Positions 18,001 through 25,374 are shown, counted from the stretch's first letter. The stretch is DNA of 64,000 nucleotides from Rhodospirillales bacterium (GCA_025359905.1 JANYDF010000028.1:1-64000), one strand, 5' to 3'. Program-made: numbers and translations. The notes: generated from the sequence alone by a model not told the origin.

Positions 18001-18197
18001 AGCGTGCCGGACACGGCGAGCCAATCCGCCGTAATGGTGCCGGTGAGCGCCACACCACCGGTGATGGTCAGTGCCGAGGCCACCAGCGACAGATCGAGCG
18101 CGATCAGCCCGGCATCGGCCCCGGCAATGCTGATGGGGTCGGCGGCCTGGATCGCATCGGCTGGGCGGGCAGAAACAAGCGGGGCGAGGCGGCGCAC
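15090..18197 (-). CDS. Large modular beta-repeat protein with C-terminal Hint domain
   Basis: 1035 residues from a GTG start with AGGAG 12 bases upstream; no clear signal peptide. Residues about 1-730 are Ala/Gly/Leu/Thr-rich beta-helix-like sequence, arranged as three similar modules. Each module ends with a GNATLEL- or ANATLDL-type strand and then a PDGxGGxxIxL block. A Hint_2-type domain follows: PCFAAGTRI, VEQLRPGDWV, DLYVSPRHALLLRR, IGLDTHSIVWAEG and AESFL. The last 90 residues (HFHRTQNGTRVEGWALNP...ANHWRPDLDRAGL) look like a small beta domain that I recall from other acetic-acid-bacterial surface proteins. It is probably exported and autoprocessed, but this is inference. Confidence 0.75.
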   Translation of the reverse strand: MRRLAPLVSARPADAIQAADPISIAGADAGLIALDLSLVASALTITGGVALTGTITADWLAVSGTLALSGAASLFAASATVSSGALLAEGGGATLAVAGALTLTGEAAALDGGSIVAGSLVLAGGTLGLDAASAFAIGGAADAGSIAISFGAWVSGSGQINAPLENDGMVLAQGGALALFGGVEGSGALAIGANGTLYLPRGLPAALPLAFAGANATLDLLTLAQARSAPLTGFVPGDAIAFAEARVTGAVWQAGTLTLAAADGGSLALSLPGDFAASTFICFPDGMGGSVVKLPSASIGGMVVADITLGDGNDLLELAGTSSAGALTANNQVALAGHAAIGTLTLNGVLAVLPGAVLLAGDIAGFGVLAIEGAGAATIANATGLAATIEATGGASIYIAAATLAGGTFSLDAVSTLVIGAAAPQAGTVAIAVGATLAGYGRMATPADVAGCLRVQGGALVIGAPVGGSGSLEIAPGGTLTVFAPVTLPVWFGGNATLELDTATLDATLENLAAGDVLDVAGIQIDAAMWSAGVLTLSAGGTVLRTLSVAGGYDGQDWAASPDGHGGTLIALSSGTGAALHLTGTQTLSGETLSATSVSLAAGAQLTGYGSIAGALDLDGMLTVSSGLLSVGGGITGGGTVQIGSNATLYAPRGIAGTASVVFTGGNATLELFGPALATGAVIAGMEASPGEPFGNAIDLAAVNVTHASYIDLGGGNGALALSGAAGSFGTLALAGISAPPSILVLPDGNGGSLIELVPCFAAGTRIATPDGGVPVEQLRPGDWVATQSGPRRLRWVAARRADATAAPELRPVCITAGALGGGLPWRDLYVSPRHALLLRRVLVPAVALLNGHSIHRAPAGHISYHHIGLDTHSIVWAEGAAAESFLPSGDPVLFDREAGRRPLPGPAHARVIDSGGALETLRRRLFGVAAVAANGPLLGHIEHFHRTQNGTRVEGWALNPAMPDRPVSLLAWRDGAACGRTVANHWRPDLDRAGLAGGRCAFVLDVPGRAVGLAMRQRPNGPALPGPAVECDDI

Positions 18198-18295
18198 GGG
18201 CGGGCGCGGCTCCTTTTTGGGCCGGACGGCGAAAGTTGCCCTGCCGGTGTAGTGCCCGCCGATGAACGTTTACCTTCTATTGTGCCGTTGCCCGC

Positions 18296-18943
18296 TTACT
18301 GGCTCGCCCAGACGATGCGGTGAATCCAGGCGACCTCGTGCAGTTCGAAGGTGTAGCTGGGGTGCGCCGGATTGAGGCTGAGCAGTTCGACGCGGCGCGC
18401 CGAGCGGCGCTGCAACTGCTTGGCCATGACCTCGCCGCGCCGGGTGCGCACCACCACGCGGTCGCCGCGCCGGATCGGTGCTGCGGGCGAGACGATCACC
18501 ACGTCGCCGTCGCGGAACACCGGCTCCATCGACTCGCCGGAGATTTCCAGCGCGTAAGCGTTCGGGTCGCCGATTTCCGGCAACGCCACCTCGTCCCAAC
18601 TGCCGCCGACCGGGTAGCCGCCATCGTCGAAATAGCCCTCGCCGCCGGCCTGCGCGAGACCGATCAGCGGCACCCGGCGTTGCCCGGCGCGTCCGGCCTG
18701 AGCGGGCAGGGCGCGGGCGCCGGTCACCAGTGCGGTGAATGCCTCAAGGTCCGCGCCGGTGGCTTGCAGCACCTTGGCGAGGCTTTCGGTCGACGGCCAG
18801 CGCGCCCGCCCGTCGCTCATGCGCCGCTTGGACGGGTTGAACGTGGTCGGGTCGAGCCCGGCGCGCCGGGCGAGGCCCGACGCTGACATGCCATGCTCGG
18901 CGGCCAGCGTGTCGAGCGCGCGCCAGATGTCTTCGTGTTTCAT
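18296..18943 (-). CDS. XRE/S24-type repressor with LexA-like peptidase domain
   Basis: 215 residues. The N-terminal helix-turn-helix is around residues 8-60 (SASGLARRAGLDPTTFNPSKR). From about residue 90 there is a peptidase S24 fold with a possible Ala99-Gly100 cleavage bond, nucleophile Ser138 (SGESMEPVFRDGD) and general-base Lys175 (EVMAKQL). Proteins of this type are CI/LexA-like repressors that may self-cleave with RecA; the catalytic dyad is intact here. The ATG at 18943 is chosen over a start 10 codons upstream because it opens the conserved region and follows AGGGG. It is divergent from the SOS-box gene at 19124. Confidence 0.85.
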   Translation of the reverse strand: MKHEDIWRALDTLAAEHGMSASGLARRAGLDPTTFNPSKRRMSDGRARWPSTESLAKVLQATGADLEAFTALVTGARALPAQAGRAGQRRVPLIGLAQAGGEGYFDDGGYPVGGSWDEVALPEIGDPNAYALEISGESMEPVFRDGDVVIVSPAAPIRRGDRVVVRTRRGEVMAKQLQRRSARRVELLSLNPAHPSYTFELHEVAWIHRIVWASQ

Positions 18944-19059
18944 CGCTGACTGCCCCTGGTCAGGGTGAAGCAATCGCGGGCCGGGCGTGGGTGTGTGCGC
19001 AAGGGTACAGTGTGCGGCGTTTCATCGCCCGAGGGAATAGGAAAACTTACTCACAACCC

Positions 19060-19104
19060 TTGCCCCGTCAGGCGGTGGTGTGGTTATGTGTTCTCGAAAT
19101 GTTC
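19060..19104 (+). promoter_or_regulatory. Promoter with an alphaproteobacterial LexA (SOS) box
   Basis: GTTC (19090-19093), seven bases, GTTC (19101-19104) is an exact match to the GTTC-N7-GTTC operator known for LexA of alphaproteobacteria. It abuts a possible promoter TTGCCC (19060-19065), 18-base spacer, TTATGT (19084-19089), so a bound repressor would cover the transcription start. The downstream ATG is at 19124. Confidence 0.7.
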
Positions 19105-19123
19105 TCACATGAGGAGTGCCGCG

Positions 19124-19519
19124 ATGCTCACCGTCCGCGCGTTCGTTCACCCCGGATTGGAACGCAAGCCGAATCCGCTGCGCCGGGTGGAGCCGTTCCG
19201 CAGCGCCGAGCAGGCGTGGCTGTGGACGATGGCGGCGCTTGCTGCGCGCCGTGACGGCACGAGCCGATCGTCTGGCGGCAGTATTCCACGCCCTTGCGAT
19301 CCGGATGACGTGATCCGTTGCCTGGATCAGCTTTATCAGCGCCGCAGAATCGATTTGGCCCACGCCCGCGTGCTGCGGAATTGGGGCGAACGCGGCACGG
19401 CGCCCGACATGCGTTATCCGGCCGAACGTGCCGAAGCGCGGCTGTGGGGCGAGGCGATGGAGCGGCTGGAGTGGCCGCTGCGGGTGCGCGGAATCTTGAT
19501 CGATGCCGCGAAGCTTTAG
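19124..19519 (+). CDS. Conserved hypothetical protein under a putative SOS box
   Basis: 131 residues. The ATG at 19124 follows GAGGAG by 7 bases, which decides the start over an in-frame ATG at 19109. The sequence is Arg/Trp-rich and largely helical, with conserved-looking blocks FRSAEQAWLWTM, RPCDPDDVIRCLDQLY, RRIDLAHARVLRNWGERG and RLEWPLRVRGIL. I recall similar proteins in other alphaproteobacteria without an assigned role. The LexA box 20 bases upstream and the divergent S24 repressor suggest a DNA-damage or prophage-derived function. A T-run follows the stop, without a stem. Confidence 0.75.
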   Translation: MLTVRAFVHPGLERKPNPLRRVEPFRSAEQAWLWTMAALAARRDGTSRSSGGSIPRPCDPDDVIRCLDQLYQRRRIDLAHARVLRNWGERGTAPDMRYPAERAEARLWGEAMERLEWPLRVRGILIDAAKL

Positions 19520-19530
19520 GATTTTTTTCG

Positions 19531-19558
19531 TTGACAGGATGCAGCGCGGCGCTTAAAT
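19531..19558 (+). promoter_or_regulatory. Near-consensus sigma70-type promoter
   Basis: A perfect TTGACA (19531-19536), 16-base spacer and TTAAAT (19553-19558). It lies only 12 bases after the preceding stop codon and would start a transcript near 19565. Confidence 0.65.
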
Positions 19559-19564
19559 CTGCTC

Positions 19565-19652
19565 CTGTCGGCGGGAGAATTATATCTTCTTCCCCGATTT
19601 CCTCCCCCAGACTTGCTGTCAGGCCGCTCCCCTCCCCGGGAGCGGCCTTTTT
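19565..19652 (+). ncRNA. Putative trans-acting small RNA with anti-Shine-Dalgarno tract
   Basis: About 88 bases between the promoter at 19531-19558 and a strong terminator. There is no coding potential. The middle is CU-rich and contains TTTCCTCCCCC (19598-19608), complementary to ribosome-binding sites, as in the CCUCCC-type sRNAs of Rhizobiales and Rhodobacterales. The 3' end is the intrinsic terminator hairpin plus T-run, as in Hfq-dependent sRNAs. The alternative is a terminator-containing leader of the gene at 19684. Confidence 0.5.
19622..19652 (+). terminator. Rho-independent terminator of the putative sRNA
   Basis: GGCCGCTCCC (19622-19631) and GGGAGCGGCC (19638-19647) make a perfect 10-bp stem with a 6-base loop, followed by five T residues. 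Confidence 0.9.
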
Positions 19653-19683
19653 CTGTTGTCCGCTGCCACGCAAAGGGACCCCC

Positions 19684-19950
19684 ATGGCATTCGCCGTCCG
19701 CAATCTTTCGGTGCTCGCTTACGCCCAAGGCTTCACGCTTTGGCACTACCGCGCCAACGTGCCGACGCTCGGCGCGGCCCTGGTGCAGCCCGCGACGCTC
19801 GATGAGGTGCGCGCCCCCGGTTTCTTCGACCCGGCGGCCGACATGCTGGCGGCGGGCGATATGGTGATGGTGTCCACGCCGGCGGCCGGCGGGGTGCTGT
19901 TCGTGACTGGGATCGACGGCGGGGTTCGCACGGCGGCACTTGCCGCCTGA
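19684..19950 (+). CDS. Small hypothetical protein
   Basis: 88 residues beginning MAFAVRNLSVLAYAQGFTLWHY, with AAGGGA about 8 bases upstream of the ATG. The C-terminal half, including DMLAAGDMVMVSTPAAGGVLFVTG, is predicted beta-strand rich. There is no signal peptide and no recognised domain. It lies 31 bases after the sRNA terminator, so its expression depends on read-through or on a promoter not seen. Confidence 0.65.
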   Translation: MAFAVRNLSVLAYAQGFTLWHYRANVPTLGAALVQPATLDEVRAPGFFDPAADMLAAGDMVMVSTPAAGGVLFVTGIDGGVRTAALAA

Positions 19951-20058
19951 GGCGAATTTTGCGCGGCGCGGCCTCGTCAAGACGGCGCCACCGCTGCTAG
20001 CCTTGGCGCTCGCCCGGCTCGTAGAGGCCGGCGTTGACGTCCAAGCCAAGGGATTCCA

Positions 20059-21228
20059 ATGACCTATAGAATGCGTTTCGGCATGTTCCTCGCTCCGTTC
20101 CACAAGCCGGGCATCAACCCGACCCTGGCGTTGGAACAAGATCTCGAATTGATCCAGTGGCTCGACCGTTGCGGCTACGACGAGGCGTGGCTGGGTGAGC
20201 ATCACTCGGCGGGGTCGGAAATCTCCGCCTCGCCCGAATTGCTGATGGCGGTGGCCGCCGAGCGCACCAAGCACATCAAGCTTGGCACCGGCGTGGTCAG
20301 CCTGTCGTACCACAACCCGCTCTGGGTCGCCGAGCGTATCGTGATGCTCGACCATTTGACGCGCGGGCGGGTGATGCTGGGTGCGGGGCCGGGTTCGCTG
20401 CCGACCGACGGGGCGATGATCGGCATTCACCAGTCGCAGACCCGGCAACTGATGGAAGACAGCCTCGGCGCCATCGTGCGGCTGCTGAACGGCGAGTCGG
20501 TGACGCTGAAGAACGAGCGGTGGGACCTGCGCGATGCGCGGCTGCATCTGCGGCCGTATTCCAGCCCGCTGTTCGATCTGGCGGTGGCGGGCGTCGCCTC
20601 GCCGACCGGGGCCAAGCTGGCTGGGCGGCACGGCATCGGCCTGCTGTCGGTCGGCGCTACGCTGGCTGCCGGGTTCGACGCGCTGGGCATGCATTGGGAT
20701 GTGCTGACCGAGGAAGCCCGCGTGCACGGCAAAGTTGCCGACCGCAGCAAGTGGCGTCTGGTGGGCCCGATGCACATCGCCGAGACGATGGAGCAGGCTT
20801 ACAAGGACGTGGAATACGGCATCGAGCACTGGTTCCACTATTTCCAGGAAGTCGCGGCCTTCCCGCAATTGGTGGTCGGCGGCGCCAATGTGCGCGAGAT
20901 GATCGACTTCATGAATACGTCGGGCGTTGGCGTGATCGGTACGCCGGAGATGGCGGCCACGCAGATCGAGCGGCTGTGGAACCAGTCCAACGGCGGCTTC
21001 GGCGCGTTCCTGTTGCTGGCGCATAACTGGGCGAATTTCGATGCGACCAAGCGCAGCTACGATCTGCTGGCGCGCAACGTGTTCCCGCGCTTCCAGGGCC
21101 ACGCGCAGCAGACCCTGGATGCCGCCGCCCGCGCCAAGTCGCGGCGCGACGAATTGTCTGCCGATCAGGCGGCAGCGGTGGAAGCGGCCCGGGTGCGCTA
21201 CGCGGCGGAAACGGCGGCGCGGCACTAA
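20059..21228 (+). CDS. LLM-class flavin-dependent monooxygenase
   Basis: 389 residues of a luciferase-like TIM barrel. It has MRFGMFLAPFH at the start, GYDEAWLGEHHSAGSEISASPELLMAVAAERT, KLGTGVVSLSYHNPLWVAERIVMLDHLTRGRVMLGAGPGS and VVGGANVREMIDFMN...GTPEMAATQIERL. These are the bacterial luciferase family signatures for binding reduced FMN and O2. The sequence is closest in feel to limonene monooxygenase-like members, but the substrate is not determinable. A separate flavin reductase would be required and is not nearby. AAGGGA lies 6 bases before the ATG. Confidence 0.9.
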   Translation: MTYRMRFGMFLAPFHKPGINPTLALEQDLELIQWLDRCGYDEAWLGEHHSAGSEISASPELLMAVAAERTKHIKLGTGVVSLSYHNPLWVAERIVMLDHLTRGRVMLGAGPGSLPTDGAMIGIHQSQTRQLMEDSLGAIVRLLNGESVTLKNERWDLRDARLHLRPYSSPLFDLAVAGVASPTGAKLAGRHGIGLLSVGATLAAGFDALGMHWDVLTEEARVHGKVADRSKWRLVGPMHIAETMEQAYKDVEYGIEHWFHYFQEVAAFPQLVVGGANVREMIDFMNTSGVGVIGTPEMAATQIERLWNQSNGGFGAFLLLAHNWANFDATKRSYDLLARNVFPRFQGHAQQTLDAAARAKSRRDELSADQAAAVEAARVRYAAETAARH

Positions 21229-21267
21229 GCCGCAGCGGGCAAGAGGGGCTGGCAAGCGGGGCGGGGG

Positions 21268-21555
21268 CTAGCTCCCCGCCTCGTCCTCGTCCAGATCGCT
21301 TGACCAGACCGTGAGCAATCCGGTCGGCACCGAGGCCAGGTTGCGGTGCTTGGCGAGCGCCACGCCTTCGATGCGTTCGCGCATCGCCATGAAGCTGGCC
21401 AGCAACTCGGCGGGCTTGCCGTAGCTGCGCCCGGACACTTCGCGCAGCGCTTCGCGTGAAATGGCGCACAGCACCGTTTCGCCGTCGTCGGCGATCTCGA
21501 ACAAAACGCGCGTGCCGTCCCAGCGTGGGGCGGCGAGCGCCGGTGCGGCGGCCAT
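21268..21555 (-). CDS. DUF1488-like small protein
   Basis: 95 residues. The pattern VLFEIADDGETVLCAISREAL followed by a helical stretch and an acidic C-terminus (DLDEDEAGS) fits the DUF1488 family, whose function is unknown. The ATG at 21555 is preferred because AGGGAG lies 7 bases before it; the ATG two codons upstream has almost no spacing. Confidence 0.65.
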   Translation of the reverse strand: MAAAPALAAPRWDGTRVLFEIADDGETVLCAISREALREVSGRSYGKPAELLASFMAMRERIEGVALAKHRNLASVPTGLLTVWSSDLDEDEAGS

Positions 21556-21645
21556 CGGCACATACTCCCTGGGCGGTGCCGTCAGGCTCTCAACGCCGGA
21601 CCTATAAATCGGCCGGACCGGGCGCGTTACAAGGGAGCCGCCGCG

Positions 21646-22461
21646 TTAGCTGGCCGCCGCGATCTCGTCGGTGATCACCGAGAACCCGGCCAGCGTGTTG
21701 ACGCCGAAGGTGTTGGTCAGCGGCACGTCGGTCGCGTCGCGGCCACGCGCGATCAGGATGCGGCCAATGCGCGGCACATTGTTGCGCGGGTCGAAGGTGT
21801 GCCACGCGCCGTCCAGATAGGCCTCGAACCAGCCGGCGAAGTCCATCGCACTCCAGGGCTTCGCCGTGCCGATGTCGGACAGATAGCCGGTGCAGTAGCG
21901 CGCTGGGATGTTCATGGCGCGGCACAGCGCCACGCCCAGATGGGCGAAGTCGCGGCACACGCCGCGCTGCTCGACATACGCTTCGTAGGCAGTGCGGGTG
22001 GCGCGGGCGTGCTCGTAGCCGAAGGTGATGTGGTTGTGGACGAAGTCGCAGATGGCCTGCACCCGGCCCCAGCCCATCGGCGCGGTGTGGAACAGCTTCC
22101 AGGCGATTTCGGACAGCTTGTCGGTCTCGCAGTAGCGGCTGCCGAGCAGGAACATCAGCGTGTCTTCGGGCAAATCCTGCACCGCGTGCTGATGGGCGTT
22201 GGGGTGCACCGGGTCGGGCAGGCCGCTGTCGCGGATCACCGCGCGGCCCGAGATATGCGTGCGTCCGGCCGGGGCGACGAGGCGGGTGCACCAATTGCCG
22301 AACGAGTCGCGATAGCCGGTGACCGGCAGCGGCGGCTGGGTGACCAAATGGTCCGGCGTCTCCAGATCCGATGCGCGGGTGTAATGTACGTGCAGCGTCA
22401 GCACCATCGGCACCGGCTGCGGGCAATCGTATATCAGATCGTAACCGAGTTGAATCCGCAT
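21646..22461 (-). CDS. Transglutaminase-like cysteine protease family protein
   Basis: 271 residues. The C-terminal half has the transglutaminase core: Cys169 in RGVCRDFAHLGVALCRAMNIPARYCTGY, then His221 and Asp224 in AWHTFDPRNN, giving a Cys-His-Asp triad. The N-terminal half is the beta-sandwich commonly found before it. Bacterial members act as peptidases or amidases on unknown targets. GGAAG precedes the ATG chosen (MRIQLGYD); the frame extends 15 codons upstream with non-conserved residues. Confidence 0.85.
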   Translation of the reverse strand: MRIQLGYDLIYDCPQPVPMVLTLHVHYTRASDLETPDHLVTQPPLPVTGYRDSFGNWCTRLVAPAGRTHISGRAVIRDSGLPDPVHPNAHQHAVQDLPEDTLMFLLGSRYCETDKLSEIAWKLFHTAPMGWGRVQAICDFVHNHITFGYEHARATRTAYEAYVEQRGVCRDFAHLGVALCRAMNIPARYCTGYLSDIGTAKPWSAMDFAGWFEAYLDGAWHTFDPRNNVPRIGRILIARGRDATDVPLTNTFGVNTLAGFSVITDEIAAAS

Positions 22462-22546
22462 GCCTGACGCTTCCAGATGCAGTGCCGCGATGCTGCGGCG
22501 CAGCATGGCAGTGTGCGCTCAAAGCCCGGTCGCGGCGACGTTTTTA

Positions 22547-22768
22547 TTACCGCTGTTTTTGGCCAAGAATCTCGCTGGCATGGCGGGCCCGGCCCTGGGC
22601 GGTGATGCCGAAGCGGCCATCGGCGCGGGTGCAGGTCAGGCCCATGCCCTCTAGCCGCGCCAGACACGGGCCATCTTTCAGCCCCGGCGGACGGCCGGGC
22701 GGGCCGCTCAATGACAGCCGGTGCAGCGCAGCACGGCAACAGGTTTCCAGATAGGGTTCGTCCCACAT
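22547..22768 (-). CDS. Small hypothetical protein
   Basis: 73 residues starting MWDEPYLETCCRAALHRLSLSG. The sequence has a coherent pattern, with a helical N-terminus, a GPPGRPPGLKDGPCLARLEGMGLTC middle and a DGRFGITAQGRARHASEIL end that resembles the wing of a small winged-helix protein. The ribosome-binding site is weak. It lies upstream of the transglutaminase gene on the same strand and divergent from pyrD. No family is named. Confidence 0.5.
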   Translation of the reverse strand: MWDEPYLETCCRAALHRLSLSGPPGRPPGLKDGPCLARLEGMGLTCTRADGRFGITAQGRARHASEILGQKQR

Positions 22769-22846
22769 GCTTCGGCATGTGAGTTGTGCGCGCCGCGAAC
22801 GCAAGCCGTGCTTCCCTTCTGCCGCCGCGTCGGGCAGGTAACGTGT

Positions 22847-23911
22847 ATGCCGTTCGCACTCGCCTCCGCCGCTATGCCACTGCTGCGTTTGCTCGACGCC
22901 GAAATGGCGCATCGGCTGGCGCTGCACGCGCTGCGCCTGGGCCTGGCAGGGCGCGACCGCACGCCGGACGATCCGCGCCTCGCGGTGCAGGCGCTCGGGC
23001 TGTCGTTTTCCAACCCGATCGGGCTGGCCGCTGGGTTCGACAAGAACGCCGAGGCGCTGCCCGCGCTGATCAATGTGGGATTCGGTTTGGTCGAAGCCGG
23101 CACCGTCACGCCGAAGCCACAGCCGGGCAATCCGCGTCCACGGCTGTTCCGGCTGGAACAGGATGCCGCCGTTATCAACCGCATGGGCTTCAACAACGGT
23201 GGGCTGGACGGCTACGTGCCCAGTTTCGCCGCCGCCCGCGACGCCGCCCGTCAGCGCCGCGTGCCGCTCGGCGCCAATATCGGCGTGAACAAGGACGGCG
23301 CGGTGCCGGAGCGCGACTACCCCGCATTGGTCGCCGCCGTCGCACCGCACGCCGATTATATCGTGATCAACGTGTCCTCGCCCAACACGCCCGGCCTGCG
23401 CAGCTTGCAAGCCGCTGAACGGCTGGCGCCGATCCTGGCCGCGATCGGCCGCGAGACGCCGCGCCATCCGCCGCTGCTGGTCAAGCTGGCGCCGGACATC
23501 AACGACGCCGAGTTGCCCGATATCGTCGAGGCCTGCGTGCAAGGCGGCGCCGCCGGGCTGGTGATCTCCAACACCACCACCGCGCGCCCGTCCGGCCTGC
23601 GCAGCCGCAACGCCTCGCAAGCCGGCGGCTTGTCGGGCGCGCCGCTGTTCGCGCTGTCCACCGCCATTCTGGCGCGCGTGGCCCGGCTGGCGCGCGGACG
23701 GCTGGTGCTGGTGGGCGTGGGCGGCGTGATGAACGGCCGCCACGCGCTGGCCAAGCTGCGCGCCGGGGCCTCGCTGGTGCAGCTTTACACCGGCCTTGCC
23801 CTGCAGGGCCCGGCGCTGATCCCGCAGATCAAGGCCGAACTGCTCGCCGCCCTGGAACAGGACGGCTTTGCCAACGCCGAAGCCGCCATCGGCGCCGATC
23901 TTTCCGAATAA
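22847..23911 (+). CDS. pyrD: Class 2 dihydroorotate dehydrogenase (quinone)
   Basis: 354 residues. The N-terminal amphipathic helix (LLRLLDAEMAHRLALHALRLGL) is the membrane and quinone-facing element of class 2 enzymes. The FMN barrel includes FSNPIGLAAGFDKNAEA, NRMGFNNGG, INVSSPNTPGLRSLQ with the catalytic Ser, NTTTARP and VGVGGVMNGRHALAKLRAGASLVQLYTG. It oxidises dihydroorotate to orotate in pyrimidine synthesis and passes electrons to quinone at the inner membrane. AGGTAAC lies before the ATG. It is followed 49 bp later by the HAD gene. Confidence 0.95.
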   Translation: MPFALASAAMPLLRLLDAEMAHRLALHALRLGLAGRDRTPDDPRLAVQALGLSFSNPIGLAAGFDKNAEALPALINVGFGLVEAGTVTPKPQPGNPRPRLFRLEQDAAVINRMGFNNGGLDGYVPSFAAARDAARQRRVPLGANIGVNKDGAVPERDYPALVAAVAPHADYIVINVSSPNTPGLRSLQAAERLAPILAAIGRETPRHPPLLVKLAPDINDAELPDIVEACVQGGAAGLVISNTTTARPSGLRSRNASQAGGLSGAPLFALSTAILARVARLARGRLVLVGVGGVMNGRHALAKLRAGASLVQLYTGLALQGPALIPQIKAELLAALEQDGFANAEAAIGADLSE

Positions 23912-23960
23912 TTGGCCTGACCGCTCACTGCCTGACAGCTCACTGGCCGAAGGAATCGCG

Positions 23961-24809
23961 ATGCAACATCTGGACGGCTTCGCCCCGCTGGCCGCGCGCT
24001 ACAGCGGCTTCATTCTCGATTTATGGGGCGTGATCCACGATGGCGTGACGCCGTATCCGGGGGCGGTGGATTGCCTGCGCCACATCAAAGCGCTCGGCAA
24101 ACCGGCTATTCTGCTGTCCAACGCGCCGCGCCGCGCCCGTGTCGCCGCCGAGGCGATGCGCGGCATGGGCATCGGCGAGGACCTTTATACCGGCATCGTC
24201 ACCAGCGGCGAGGTGACCCACACGCTGCTGCGCGACCGCGACACGCCGGACTTCGCCCGCCTCGGCAAACGGCTGTACCATCTCGGCCCGGAGCGTGACC
24301 GCAACGTGTTTCACGGGCTGGACGTCACGCTGGCAACCATGCCCCAGCAGGCCGATTTCCTGCTCAACACTGGCCCCGACGACGCGCGCAGCCCGACCGA
24401 TCCTGGCGAATACGAAGCCGAGTTGCGCGCCTGTCTGGCCGCCGGGCTGCCGATGGTGTGCGCCAACCCCGATCTGGAAGTGATTCGCGGCGGCAAACGC
24501 CTGATCTGCGGCGGCTTGCTGGCGCAGCGCTACGAGCAACTGGGCGGGCAGGTGATCTGGGTCGGCAAGCCGGGGCCGGTGGTTTATCAGCCGGTGCTGG
24601 CGATGCTTGGCCTGCCGCTCGGCCAAGTGCTGGCGGTGGGCGACGCGCTGCGCACCGATATCGCCGGGGCCGCCTCGGTGGGCATCGCGTCGTGCTGGGT
24701 GCTGGGCGGCATTCATGCCGCCGAGTTGCACGGGCCAGGCGAGGTGGAAGCAGCGGCGGCGGCGGCCGGGCTGGCCCCGGTGGCGGTGGTGCCGGCGTTT
24801 CGGTGGTAG
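23961..24809 (+). CDS. HAD-superfamily phosphatase, TIGR01459-like
   Basis: 282 residues. Nucleophile Asp20 and Asp27 lie in FILDLWGVIHDGVTPYPGA (class IIA HAD). LLSNAPRR (motif II) and GKPGPVVYQPVLAMLGLPLGQVLAVGDALRTDIAGAASVGIASCWVLGG (motifs III/IV) complete the site. The length and the DLWGVIHDG start match the TIGR01459 group, close to NagD and 4-nitrophenylphosphatases. The substrate is unknown. AAGGAA precedes the ATG. It is probably cotranscribed with pyrD. Confidence 0.9.
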   Translation: MQHLDGFAPLAARYSGFILDLWGVIHDGVTPYPGAVDCLRHIKALGKPAILLSNAPRRARVAAEAMRGMGIGEDLYTGIVTSGEVTHTLLRDRDTPDFARLGKRLYHLGPERDRNVFHGLDVTLATMPQQADFLLNTGPDDARSPTDPGEYEAELRACLAAGLPMVCANPDLEVIRGGKRLICGGLLAQRYEQLGGQVIWVGKPGPVVYQPVLAMLGLPLGQVLAVGDALRTDIAGAASVGIASCWVLGGIHAAELHGPGEVEAAAAAAGLAPVAVVPAFRW

Positions 24810-24977
24810 AGGCGGCGGCCGGCTATTCACGAAGTTCCTCGCCCAGCGCCGCCGGTCAAACGCGCAAGCGGACGTGGTGTGTCCATCGAAACACCTGCGC
24901 GCCGAAGCCGCGATCCCGGCGCGCAGGGCCGGATGCAGGCTGCGCCGCGTCGCGGCAGGCATGAAGCGCAAGCCAGA

Positions 24978-25247
24978 ATGAACTTCACGCCGGAGCAACT
25001 GGCCCGCGTCGCCGCCGTGCTGCGCAGCAACGACAAGCGCTTCATCGCCCTCGTCCACGCCGCCGGGCTGGACCCGGCGCAGGATTTGGTGGGCGCTGAT
25101 TTGCAGCGCGTCGATTTCGGCACGGACAACTACGCAAATTTCGACTTCGCCTGCACCGATCTGCACGGCGCGCGGCTAGACCAAGCGCGCGGGTTGCAAA
25201 TCGCCGGGTTCGAGCCGCCGCACCAAGCGGGCAAGAAACGCAACTGA
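24978..25247 (+). CDS. Short pentapeptide-repeat-like protein
   Basis: 89 residues. The N-terminal helix region (FTPEQLARVAAVLRSNDKRFIALVHAAGLDP) is followed by about six pentapeptide-like units (DLVGADLQRVDFGTDNYANFDF, TDLHGARLDQARG) with A/D-L-x-x patterns, enough for a short right-handed quadrilateral helix. The ribosome-binding site is weak and longer in-frame starts exist. Function is unknown. Confidence 0.6.
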   Translation: MNFTPEQLARVAAVLRSNDKRFIALVHAAGLDPAQDLVGADLQRVDFGTDNYANFDFACTDLHGARLDQARGLQIAGFEPPHQAGKKRN

Positions 25248-25258
25248 CTCGCGCTGCC

Positions 25259-25374
25259 TCACCCCAACCTGATCTCCGCCCGAATTGTATCGGCTGCCGC
25301 GCGCACCGTGCCGCCGTCGCGCGCCACCAGTCCCGCTGCTTGCAGCGCCGCCGCATCGTCCTCAATGCTGCCGC
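25259..25374 (-). other. Protein-like open-frame tail downstream of yqgE
   Basis: On the minus strand the reading ends DDAAALQAAGLVARDGGTVRAA...AEIRLG then stop. The composition is typical of a real protein C-terminus, but there is no proper start between the yqgE stop and this stretch. It may be a gene remnant, or the end of a small frame overlapping yqgE that begins at 25444. Confidence 0.2.

Noticed and set aside
15090-18197. Apparent array of repeats suggesting a CRISPR or satellite
   Set aside because: The repetition is in protein modules of unequal length within one open frame, with diverged DNA. There are no constant direct repeats with unique spacers.
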